Assembly: GCF_019355395.1 (NCBI RefSeq)
Contig: NZ_CP048829.1
Location: 1,949,501 to 2,013,500 of the forward strand
Source: Chordicoccus furentiruminis
GTDB taxonomy: Bacteria; Bacillota; Clostridia; Lachnospirales; Lachnospiraceae
Reading direction: 5' to 3'
DNA: 64,000 bases
This document shows, piece after piece, positions 42,831 to 50,834 of this stretch. Made by a program: the position numbers and the translations under genes. The notes under the pieces are model-generated. The model saw only the letters and a program-made list of their open reading frames with translations. It did no database searches and had not been told where the DNA came from. Each line of letters opens with the position of its first letter. The stretch's first letter is position 1.

Positions 42831-44336
42831 ATGAGAGATCGGTCGATCAGCGTCCGTGTTTTGCTTCAGACGGTATGCAGAAAATGGAAGAGAATTCTTT
42901 TATGCGGAGTTGTGTTTATGCTTCTGGCCGCGGGCTGGAAGGCCTATAAGATCTGGCCGCGCCATTCCGGAAAAGAAGCTGCGGTGGTTCGTGACTCTCA
43001 GGCGGAGTCAGCGGCAGATGCGGAGAGCCGGACGCAGCAGACCGAAGCGGATTACGGGAAAAACTCCGCTTATTTTTCCGCTATGATCGGGCGCACCTCT
43101 GAATACATCAATAATACGATCTACAGCCGCATGGATCCCAATCAGGTGGGAAAGGCTTCTGTGGATTTTACGGTGACGACGGAGATGACGGAGAAGGAAG
43201 CGAAAAAAGGGAGCAGCGGACAGGATCTGACACTGGAGGCGCAGAGTCAGGCGGCGGATAGCGGTCAGTCCGGGGACACCTTCGATACGAATCTTCTATT
43301 GACCACGCCGGCCGAGCGGGAAGCGGAGCAGATTCTGAATGCTTATACGCGCTATGCTCTTTATGGAATCGATTGGACGGAAGCGGCAGAAACCTATCAT
43401 ACGAAGCCAGAGTACCTGCAGGAGCTGGTGTCCGTCGATGACGGCAGCGGGGACTCGATCAATACGGCTACTATCTCTGTGATTTATCCGGATCAGGACG
43501 GAGCGGAAGCGCTTCTCAATGAAGTGATTTCCCAGATCAGAAAATATTCGGAGGATGTAAAGAGAGAGTATGGGGAGCATACACTGGCCGTTCAGAATGA
43601 GATGGGTTCCACTGTGGCGGATTTTTCCCTGATTGAGCGGGCGAACAGCAGACTGAATGTGCTGAACGGACTGATCAACGGGAGCAATTCCTTCAAGACC
43701 GCGGCCAACACGCTTGGACTGTCCTCCCCGGATGCTTCTTCCGCCGGAACGGAGGCTGCGGTCAGCAGGAGCAGCCTGATCCGTTCGGTTGCTAAATTTG
43801 CTCTGGCCGGGCTGGCCGGCGGTATCGTGCTGTATATCATTCTGGGAATGCTGACTCTGCTGGCTTCGGGCAGGATATACAGCGCTTCCGAGGTGAATCG
43901 TCAGTACGGATTCACGAAGATTGCGGTGGTTCCGTCAACGGATGCGGGAGAGAGGAAAGGGCTGGAACGGTTTTCCAGGAGAGATGCGGACGAGTACTGC
44001 AGCAGCGGGAGCAGGGAGACATGCTGGCAGATCGCCAGAGAGAATCTGTCGGAGCTGGCTGGCGGAAGCGGATCTGTGGCGATTGTCGGAGACGCGGACA
44101 GGGAAGAACTGGAAGCGATGGCCGGGGCGATCGGAGCGAACTGTCCGGATCTGAAAGTGGAGGCTGCTGGCGATATTCTTTCCTCACCGGCGGCCCTGCA
44201 CAGCCTGAAGGAGGCGGGGAAGGTTGTGATTGGCGTGAAGATCGGATCGTCACGCTATCAGCGTCTGGACCGGATTCTTGATACGCTTCGGACTTATGAC
44301 AAAGAAGCGATCGGAAGCATCATTCTGGATGACTGA
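42831..44336 (+). CDS. Wzz-like chain-length protein with degenerate tyrosine-kinase-like domain
   Basis: 501 residues. A first membrane helix near 21-38, a large extracytoplasmic region rich in helices (including DFSLIERANSRLNVL near 265), and a second helix near 325-347, the layout of polysaccharide co-polymerases. After it comes a cytoplasmic Rossmann-like domain resembling CpsD/CapB BY-kinases (GSVAIVGDADREELEAMAG, VVIGVKIGSSRYQRLDRIL, GSIILDD) but without a GxGKS/T P-loop or Walker A' motif. It may sense or bind a partner but should not bind ATP normally. AGGGGGT sits before the ATG at 42831. Confidence 0.78.
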   Translation: MRDRSISVRVLLQTVCRKWKRILLCGVVFMLLAAGWKAYKIWPRHSGKEAAVVRDSQAESAADAESRTQQTEADYGKNSAYFSAMIGRTSEYINNTIYSRMDPNQVGKASVDFTVTTEMTEKEAKKGSSGQDLTLEAQSQAADSGQSGDTFDTNLLLTTPAEREAEQILNAYTRYALYGIDWTEAAETYHTKPEYLQELVSVDDGSGDSINTATISVIYPDQDGAEALLNEVISQIRKYSEDVKREYGEHTLAVQNEMGSTVADFSLIERANSRLNVLNGLINGSNSFKTAANTLGLSSPDASSAGTEAAVSRSSLIRSVAKFALAGLAGGIVLYIILGMLTLLASGRIYSASEVNRQYGFTKIAVVPSTDAGERKGLERFSRRDADEYCSSGSRETCWQIARENLSELAGGSGSVAIVGDADREELEAMAGAIGANCPDLKVEAAGDILSSPAALHSLKEAGKVVIGVKIGSSRYQRLDRILDTLRTYDKEAIGSIILDD

Positions 44337-44373
44337 TGCAATTAAAGTGGCTGAGAGCGGAGAAGGAGGGAGT

Positions 44374-45642
44374 ATGGATGGACAGACGTTACGACCGGAA
44401 CGAACGGCTGTGATTCCTGCTTACGGCGAGCGCTCAGGCGAACGTGCCCGTTGGGACCTGTTCTATCTGATCGTTCTGACGGTCTATACGGTCTCGCTGC
44501 TGCTTCCGACGACTGTGCTGGAAGACGAGCCCGGTTTTCTGACACTGATCCGAATGGCGCGGTACGGCTGTTATCTGGCAGCCCTTGTGAGAATCGTTCA
44601 TGAGAGATATACTTCCGGTGAGCTGACCGCGCTCGTTCTCCTCTTCGTTGCCGCCGGAATGAATATGGCCCGGTCGGATTCGAACATCGCCTTCGTCAAT
44701 TTTCTGATGATGGCGGCGGCGTGGCATATGGACAGCCGGAGGATTCTGAAAGTCAGCGTCTGGATCCGTGCGGTTATTCTGACTGCGGTGGTTTTTTTGT
44801 CTCAGGCAGGCGTTCTGGAGGATTTCCTTTTCGATATCTCGACAAGAGCGCGTCATTTTCTGGGATTCACATGGACGATGTACGCTCCGACGACCTATCT
44901 TTTTATTCTTCTCTGCTTCCTGAACATCAGAAGAGAGAACATGACGATCGCGGAGATTCTGCTGGCGGAACTGATCAATTACCGCCTGTATGTCCTGACA
45001 GATACGAGGTCCGTCTTTCTCGTTGTGACGATCCTTCTGATCCTGGCGTATCTGATGGGGCTCCGGATCCGCCATCAGAAAAAGAAAGATGCTGAAGGAA
45101 TGCGGCGAATCGTCAGGAGAAGGGTGAATATCCACTGGAAATGGATCGCGGCCGCGATCCCGCCGGTCTGCTGCACGTTCGCCGTTCTGATCCATGTTCT
45201 GTACAGTCGCTACAATCCGTTTCTGAGCCGGCTGAACGGGAAGATGAGCAACCGACTGCAGCTGGGGCATGCCGCGCTGGAAAAATACGGGGTTTCGCTT
45301 TTCGGTCAGCCGGTCAAGTGGGTCGGATGGACGAGACATACTGTTGTATCTCAGTATAATTATGTGGACTGCTCATATATGCAGCTGCTGATTCAGAGCG
45401 GGATGGTCATGCTGTTTGTCGTTGTGATGCTGTACTCCTATCTGATGTACAGGGCTGCCGTACAGTCGGACCGGTATATGCAGCTGACGGTTCTGATGAT
45501 CTGTGTTTTCTGTATTTCCGAGCCGAGGCTGTTCGAGCCGGCCTTTAATCCGTTCCTGCTGATGCTGCTGTCGGATCTTCCGGGAGAACCTTCACGGAAG
45601 CTGCGGGGAACGGTGAAGCGTGGTACAGGGGAAAGCGGTTGA
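44374..45642 (+). CDS. O-antigen/capsule polymerase (Wzy-like)
   Basis: 422 residues, about ten membrane helices. Family features are low-sequence-identity polymerase traits: TDTRSVFLVVTILLILAYL near residue 215, a large extracytoplasmic loop around residues 280-350 with LQLGHAALEKYGVSLFGQP, and YVDCSYMQLLIQSG near residue 330. It would link flipped repeat units outside the membrane. AAGGAGGG is 3-5 bases before the ATG at 44374; an alternative ATG at 44329 overlaps the previous gene. The Wzx gene is 3 kb upstream. Confidence 0.8.
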   Translation: MDGQTLRPERTAVIPAYGERSGERARWDLFYLIVLTVYTVSLLLPTTVLEDEPGFLTLIRMARYGCYLAALVRIVHERYTSGELTALVLLFVAAGMNMARSDSNIAFVNFLMMAAAWHMDSRRILKVSVWIRAVILTAVVFLSQAGVLEDFLFDISTRARHFLGFTWTMYAPTTYLFILLCFLNIRRENMTIAEILLAELINYRLYVLTDTRSVFLVVTILLILAYLMGLRIRHQKKKDAEGMRRIVRRRVNIHWKWIAAAIPPVCCTFAVLIHVLYSRYNPFLSRLNGKMSNRLQLGHAALEKYGVSLFGQPVKWVGWTRHTVVSQYNYVDCSYMQLLIQSGMVMLFVVVMLYSYLMYRAAVQSDRYMQLTVLMICVFCISEPRLFEPAFNPFLLMLLSDLPGEPSRKLRGTVKRGTGESG

Positions 45643-45691
45643 TTCAGGAAGCGCATTCGGGAGATCAGACTGGCTGAACCAGAGGAGATCT

Positions 45692-46816
45692 ATGAAACGA
45701 ATTCTGGAAGTGAATGTTGATGATCAGGGATTCGGCGGGGTGTACTCTCTTGTCCGATCCGTGATTCTGCGGAAACCACCGGCATGCAGGATGGACATCG
45801 CCTGCATCATGCCGTTCTCTGACCGGGGGCATGAGGAGGAACTGGAACGGTGCGGATGCCGCGTGCATTTCATCGGAATCAAGGGGAAGAACCATGTCGG
45901 TATGAGGGCTCTGGAACAGAATCTGTATGACCTTCTCAGACGCCATCCTTACGATTATGTGCATATTCATGGCGATACGGGATACCGGCTGTATGCGTTC
46001 GGAAAAGCGGCGGCCCGGGCGGGCGTTCCGAATATCATCTTTCATTCGCACGCGGCCGGAGTGGACGGCCGCTTCCGGGCGGTCAAGAAAGCGCTGCATT
46101 ATCTGTACAGAGGGCGCCTGAAGACTTTGGGAACCCGGTTTGCGGCCTGTTCCGATCTGGCGGGAAAATGGATGTATCCGAATATTCCAGAGGATCAGAT
46201 TGTCAGAATCAGCAACGGGATTGATCTCGAGAAGTTCCGCTACAATGAGGCGGTCCGTTTGGAGGAAAGAAAAAGACTGGGATGGGATCACGCGCTGATT
46301 ATCGGACATGTGGGCCGCTTTTCCTTTCAGAAAAACCATGAGTACCTGATTGATGTTTTCGCGGCTCTCAGAAAGAAAATACCGGAGGCGCGGCTGCTGC
46401 TGGTCGGCTCACATGACGGCGCGCAGGAACTTTGGGAGGATACCCGCCGCAAAGCGGAGGAGCTGGGGCTTAAGGACGACGTGAAGTTTTACGGGACGAG
46501 CGGCCATATAGAGAGACTGATGCAGGCGATGGACGTCTTTGCGCTGCCGTCGCGTTTCGAGGGACTGCCCGTTGTGGGCGTTGAGGCACAGGCGGCGGGT
46601 CTGCCGGTTGTTTATTCGAACCGGATTACCCGGGAGGCTGCGCTGACGGAGCATGCGGCTTTTATCGGGATTCGTCCGAATGACATCGGACAGTGGATTC
46701 AGATCATTAAAGCGTTCGCGGCGGTGCCCCGTGAAGACTGCGTTCCGCGTCTGCGGGAAGAAAAATACGATATTGAGGATACGGTAAAGGGCTTTTTCAG
46801 TTTATACGATCTTTGA
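45692..46816 (+). CDS. Glycosyltransferase family 4 (EpsF/CapM-like)
   Basis: 374 residues, GT-B fold. VDDQGFGGVYSLV near the N-terminus, IFHSHAAGVDGRFRAVKKAL in the middle, RISNGIDLEKF near residue 172, HVGRFSFQKNHEYLID near 199 and the EX7E-type FALPSRFEGLPVVGVEAQAAGLP near 285. It uses a nucleotide sugar to extend the lipid-linked repeat unit in the cytosol. GAGGAG precedes the ATG at 45692. Donor and acceptor sugars unknown. Confidence 0.9.
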   Translation: MKRILEVNVDDQGFGGVYSLVRSVILRKPPACRMDIACIMPFSDRGHEEELERCGCRVHFIGIKGKNHVGMRALEQNLYDLLRRHPYDYVHIHGDTGYRLYAFGKAAARAGVPNIIFHSHAAGVDGRFRAVKKALHYLYRGRLKTLGTRFAACSDLAGKWMYPNIPEDQIVRISNGIDLEKFRYNEAVRLEERKRLGWDHALIIGHVGRFSFQKNHEYLIDVFAALRKKIPEARLLLVGSHDGAQELWEDTRRKAEELGLKDDVKFYGTSGHIERLMQAMDVFALPSRFEGLPVVGVEAQAAGLPVVYSNRITREAALTEHAAFIGIRPNDIGQWIQIIKAFAAVPREDCVPRLREEKYDIEDTVKGFFSLYDL

Positions 46817-46933
46817 GAGTGCGTGGGAGCGGATACGACCAATCGCGGGATCGGAAGCCGGACGGAGCTGCTGGATGCCGAAGGGACTTTCGGAGGCATC
46901 TGAGCGGATGATATTCTGCATGGAGAATTTTGT

Positions 46934-48103
46934 ATGGGAAGGATTTACTCTGTTGATCTGCAGTTTGAGCCGGAAAATCATGCCGGAGTCAAGGCTCCAA
47001 CGGACATTTCGCGGATCTGCCATGACATGGGAATGATCAGTTTTCCGTTTCCCGTTCAGAAATACATGTTTCCGCAGGGGCTTGACAAGCTGCGGAGCCG
47101 GATCTGGCTTCTGAAAACCTGCGGCGAGCGCTGGAATGCGCTGAGGCGGACTGTCCGTCAGGACGATATCGTGTTCTACCAGCATCCGCTGTACGGCGCG
47201 CGCGCGGCGCTCCGGTATATTCCGCTGATCAAAAGAGAAAAGGGGTGCCGCTTCATCGCGCTGATTCATGATCTGGAGTCTTTGCGGATGGGGATCGGCG
47301 GACTGTATGAGAAAAGCAGGCGGACGGCGCAGCTGTCGGATCAACAGCTTCTTCGGCAGTTTGACATGGTGATCTGTCATAACGAGCATATGCGGCAGTA
47401 TCTGATCCGTCAGGGGTTTGCGCCGGAAAAGCTGGTCAATCTGGAAATTTTTGACTATCTGACGGATGCAGTCATGCATAATCCGGAGAAATGCAGCTGT
47501 CCGACACTCGCCGTGGCCGGCAATCTCCATCCGGGAAAATCCGGTTATCTGTACGAAATGTTCCGCAGCGGACAAGGAGGAGATGACCTGGCCGGACGAT
47601 CCGCGGCGCATTTGCCGGAGAAGAGCGAAGGCCTCTGCGTGAACGCCTACGGCGCAAATTTTGACGGGACGCTGGCAGCGGAAGGCATTCATTACCGGGG
47701 ATCGTTCCCTGCGGAGCAGCTTCCCGGTGAGCTGCGGGGCGATTTCGGGCTGGTCTGGGACGGACCTTCGGCTGAGACCTGCACCGGAAATACGGGAGCG
47801 TATCTGAAGTATAACAATCCGCACAAAGCATCTCTGTATCTGGCATCCGGCCTTCCGGTCATGATCTGGAAGGAAGCAGCGATGGCCGATTTCATAACGA
47901 GAAATCAAGCGGGCGTCACCATCGGCAGTCTGACGGAGGCGGAGGATGTGATACGAAATATGACGGAGGCGGAATACGGCGATCTGTGCGGACAGGCAGC
48001 CCGGATCGGACAGCAGCTGAGACAGGGAACGTATTTCCGCAGGGCCTTTCAGGAGTGCCTTGACCGGTTGAATGGGAAGCCGGCAGCGCAGAAATTCTGC
48101 TGA
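46934..48103 (+). CDS. Galactofuranosyltransferase-like glycosyltransferase
   Basis: 389 residues. The C-terminal pattern YNNPHKASLYLASGLPVMIWKEAAMADFI with AGVTIGSL is typical of beta-1,6-galactofuranosyltransferases of the WbbI/GlfT-like group; FIALIHDLESLR near residue 110 and VICHNEHMRQYL near 148 also fit. If correct the polymer would contain galactofuranose, which needs UDP-galactopyranose mutase (glf); that gene is not in the window. GGAG lies 9 bases before the ATG. Confidence 0.8.
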   Translation: MGRIYSVDLQFEPENHAGVKAPTDISRICHDMGMISFPFPVQKYMFPQGLDKLRSRIWLLKTCGERWNALRRTVRQDDIVFYQHPLYGARAALRYIPLIKREKGCRFIALIHDLESLRMGIGGLYEKSRRTAQLSDQQLLRQFDMVICHNEHMRQYLIRQGFAPEKLVNLEIFDYLTDAVMHNPEKCSCPTLAVAGNLHPGKSGYLYEMFRSGQGGDDLAGRSAAHLPEKSEGLCVNAYGANFDGTLAAEGIHYRGSFPAEQLPGELRGDFGLVWDGPSAETCTGNTGAYLKYNNPHKASLYLASGLPVMIWKEAAMADFITRNQAGVTIGSLTEAEDVIRNMTEAEYGDLCGQAARIGQQLRQGTYFRRAFQECLDRLNGKPAAQKFC

Positions 48104-48147
48104 AGCGGCGTCAGGAAATCCATGAGCGGGAGTCGGGACGGTTTGGA

Positions 48148-49059
48148 ATGAAAACGATCAGTGTGATTACCCCGTTTTACAGGGGGAATGCGTATATCAA
48201 TCATCTGGCGGATGTGCTGGAAGCGAATGCAGAGCGATTGGCGGAGACGGCGAAATCAGGGAGAACGGATCAGGCGGAAGGCCCGGAGACGGTTGAATGG
48301 CTGATCGTGAATGACAGCCCGGACAGTCCGGTCAGTCTGAACGGAAACTGGCCCCGGCTCAGCATCCGGGTGATCGATCTTCCGCAGAACGGGGGGATCC
48401 ATCATGCGCGGGCGGAGGGGCTCCGGAGAGCGAAGGGAGAAGCGATTCTCTTTCTTGATCAGGACGACCGGATTGCCCCGGACTTTCTGGTCAGACAGAA
48501 GAAACAGATGGAAGAAGACGCGGACGTGGCTGTCTGCGGCGTACTGCTGGAGAAACCAGACGGAACGGCGGAGCCGATTTATCGGACAAAGGCCGATCTG
48601 GAGGATATCAGGAAGCTCGATGTCTATCTGAGAGTGAAAAACCCGATCCGGTCACCCGGTCAGTGCCTGATCCGCCGATCGGCGATCCCGGATGCGTGGA
48701 GCAGGACACCAATGAAGAGGAACGGATCAGACGATCTTCTTCTCTGGATCATGATGCTCGCCCGGCACGCGCGTTTCATTGTAATGCCGGACTGTCTGTA
48801 TACACATCGTTACACGGGAGAGAATGTGTCGGATTCGATCCCCCAGATCACCGCGTCTTCGATGGAAATGACGGAAATTCTTCGTGCATCAGGGGAACTG
48901 AATCAGCGGCAGCTTGATGATCTGCGGCGTTCAGTGGAGTGGGGCGGACGCACGTCAGAGGAAAACCGACGGTATTACCTGAAGGATTCCAGGATCTTTC
49001 TGGCAAGACTCTGGTGGAAAATACGGCATGCGCTGTCAGCGCCGCTGAAAGAAGAATGA
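48148..49059 (+). CDS. Glycosyltransferase family 2
   Basis: 303 residues, GT-A fold. SVITPFYRGNAYI at the start, EWLIVNDSP near residue 50, GGIHHARAEGLRRAKGEAILFLDQDDRI near 82-108 with the DxD-like DQDD, and CGVLLEKPDG. Single-domain sugar transferase of the polysaccharide locus. The ribosome site is weak (GGGACGG). Specificity unknown. Confidence 0.88.
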   Translation: MKTISVITPFYRGNAYINHLADVLEANAERLAETAKSGRTDQAEGPETVEWLIVNDSPDSPVSLNGNWPRLSIRVIDLPQNGGIHHARAEGLRRAKGEAILFLDQDDRIAPDFLVRQKKQMEEDADVAVCGVLLEKPDGTAEPIYRTKADLEDIRKLDVYLRVKNPIRSPGQCLIRRSAIPDAWSRTPMKRNGSDDLLLWIMMLARHARFIVMPDCLYTHRYTGENVSDSIPQITASSMEMTEILRASGELNQRQLDDLRRSVEWGGRTSEENRRYYLKDSRIFLARLWWKIRHALSAPLKEE

Positions 49060-49087
49060 AGATGTGCTGGCCTTTGTGCCGGACTTA

Positions 49088-49912
49088 TCAGAAGCTGCGT
49101 TCATATTTCTGATGAAAGAATTTCGCTTTCAGAAAGCTGGTCCCCTTGATCCACCAGTTGACCGGCTCCATGGAAAGCAGCCGGACCTCTATGATATCTT
49201 TTCGTGAAATCCGTTTTTCCACGATTCGCTGCTCGATCCAGACATCAAAGAGGAGTTCGGACACACGGCCGAACAGACGCTTGTCGAAATCCGAATAACC
49301 GGTCAGATCGACCTGCTGCTCCAGTGCGGACAGGATGGGGAACAGCCAGGAGCAGTAATCGGAAAACAGATCCCGCCGCATCACCATCATGTTGAACATA
49401 TAGCCCCAGGTACGGTGCATGACCCGGTCATAGGAGGCGAGGTAATCAGGGCACCGTTCTTCAACAATCATCCGGGTTTTGTCAAGATGTGTTTCGTTCA
49501 GTGTGTGCACATAGTGGCTGTACAGCGTTTCGATGATGTAATGCCTTCGTTTCGGAAGAATGATGGAATGATTTCGGAGAATCGACTGCGCCTCCTCTGA
49601 AGTCATGATATTGGCAAAGGGATCTTTTCCTTTTCTTTTGACCGAAAAATAACGCCGATAGTGAACGAGTCCGATATAGTCGGCGGAAAGATTTTTCCAT
49701 GCCCAGTAAAGACCGGTCAGCTCGGAGTAGGTGCTGTTCCGGCTGGAAATGTTGCTGCCGGTATTGTCTTTCTGATATCCGAAATCCACAGGGCGTCCGT
49801 CGGCGTCCGTCCGGCCTTCCGCGCCGACAAGCAGCGGAAGGTACATGGAATCTTCCGGCATACGGTATTTCTTATGAGTCGCTACGATTATAACGATGTT
49901 ATTCTCTGCCAA
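49088..49912 (-). CDS. DUF4422 glycosyltransferase
   Basis: About 275 residues from a TTG at 49912, preceded by AGGTG at 6 bases and giving the usual N-terminus with IVIIVATHKKYRMPED. ATG codons at 49963 and 49951 extend the frame by 13-17 residues but lack a ribosome site. YLPLLVGAEG, GSNISSRNSTYSELTGLYWAWKN and YIGLVHYRRYF are DUF4422 hallmarks; the family is found in capsule loci as a sugar transferase. It is opposite in strand to the other glycan genes and closes the locus. Confidence 0.85.
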   Translation of the reverse strand: MAENNIVIIVATHKKYRMPEDSMYLPLLVGAEGRTDADGRPVDFGYQKDNTGSNISSRNSTYSELTGLYWAWKNLSADYIGLVHYRRYFSVKRKGKDPFANIMTSEEAQSILRNHSIILPKRRHYIIETLYSHYVHTLNETHLDKTRMIVEERCPDYLASYDRVMHRTWGYMFNMMVMRRDLFSDYCSWLFPILSALEQQVDLTGYSDFDKRLFGRVSELLFDVWIEQRIVEKRISRKDIIEVRLLSMEPVNWWIKGTSFLKAKFFHQKYERSF

Positions 49913-50008
49913 GATATGCACCTGCTTCACAATTCTTATGATCGAACTCATTCTATCATACACAGGAATCGATGAGTATCGGAATTTGAGAAAGGTGTCC
50001 GTTTACAC

Positions 50009-50377
50009 TTATTCGGGACACGAAATCTGCGCTACATGCTCGATGGTGGCGTGCAGTTCCCGGACCAGCGAGGTGTCAGCGGCGCGGTAATAGACCTCGC
50101 GCCCGTCGCGCCGTGTGGTGAGCAGGCCGGCGTCCTTCAGCAGGCGGAGGTGGTGAGAGACGGCGGGGCTGGTCATGCCGACCAGCGCGGCGATATCGAT
50201 CACGCATTCCTCCGTATGACAGAGAAGCCAGAATATGCGGAGACGCGAGGGGTCGCCGAGCTGCTTCATGGCGCGGGCGACAGCGCTGACGGTCGTTTCC
50301 TCCGGCATATGCTCGATGATGCGCTTCTCTTCCTCCGGATCATGGTGCTGATGGGGCAAGGTGAAGATCTCTGACAC
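50009..50377 (-). CDS. ArsR/SmtB-family metal-responsive repressor
   Basis: 122 residues. Winged-helix core with ALGDPSRLRIFWLLCHTEECVIDIAALVGMTSPAVSHHLRLLKDAGLL and YYRAAD; Cys residues in HTEEC near 53-57 and a C-terminal HATIEHVAQISCPE with His spaced like alpha-5 metal sites of CzrA/SmtB. It is divergent to a metal chaperone and ATPase and should repress both until zinc, cadmium or lead binds. His-rich N-terminus (PHQHHD) is also present. Which metal is inference. Confidence 0.88.
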   Translation of the reverse strand: MSEIFTLPHQHHDPEEEKRIIEHMPEETTVSAVARAMKQLGDPSRLRIFWLLCHTEECVIDIAALVGMTSPAVSHHLRLLKDAGLLTTRRDGREVYYRAADTSLVRELHATIEHVAQISCPE

Positions 50378-50411
50378 GGCAGGACGCCTCCTTTCTGATT
50401 CGTTCCCCGAC

Positions 50412-50521
50412 AGTATATCCTATTCCCGAAGAAAAATGAATCATTAAAGAAATGTTTAATTCGATTGACAGGAATCCGCCGCTGGCGTATAGTGAAGGCA
50501 TCAATTAAACGAATGCTTAAT
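50412..50521. promoter_or_regulatory. Divergent promoters and two ArsR operators
   Basis: Plus strand: TTGACA (50465-50470), 17 bp, TATAGT (50488-50493). Minus strand: TTCATT, 17 bp, TATACT (complement 50412-50417). Two matching sites ATTAAA-N6-YTTAAT lie at 50443-50460 and 50504-50521, 61 bp apart, placed to block the two promoters. Confidence 0.75.
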
Positions 50522-50542
50522 CAATCAATGGAGGAAGGCACA

Positions 50543-50761
50543 ATGAAAAAAAGCTATCCGGTTGAGGTTGACTGCGCCGCCTGCGCGCTGAAGATGGAGG
50601 ACGCGGCGAAGAAGACAAGCGGCGTGAAGGATGCGTCCGTCAATTTCATGACGCTGAAAATGAAGGTGGAATTTGAGGACGGCGCGGATCCGGATGCCGT
50701 GATGAAGGAGGTCAGGAGTAACTGCCGGAGAGTGGATTCCGACTTCGATATCCAGCTCTGA
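50543..50761 (+). CDS. Heavy-metal-associated (HMA) domain protein
   Basis: 72 residues, a single ferredoxin-like HMA domain. The metal site is DCAACALKMEDA (CxxC at about residues 10 and 13), the variant seen in N-terminal domains of zinc/cadmium ATPases in place of the GMTCxxC of copper chaperones. GGAGGAAG lies upstream of the ATG. It precedes an ATPase that lacks its own HMA domain, so it is likely a detached metal-binding domain or chaperone for it. Confidence 0.85.
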   Translation: MKKSYPVEVDCAACALKMEDAAKKTSGVKDASVNFMTLKMKVEFEDGADPDAVMKEVRSNCRRVDSDFDIQL

Positions 50762-50834
50762 GACAGGACCTGAAGAGGGCGGCGTTTGCCACGGCAGGCG
50801 GAGAGAGGGCCGGCCCCGGACGGAGGAGGAGACA

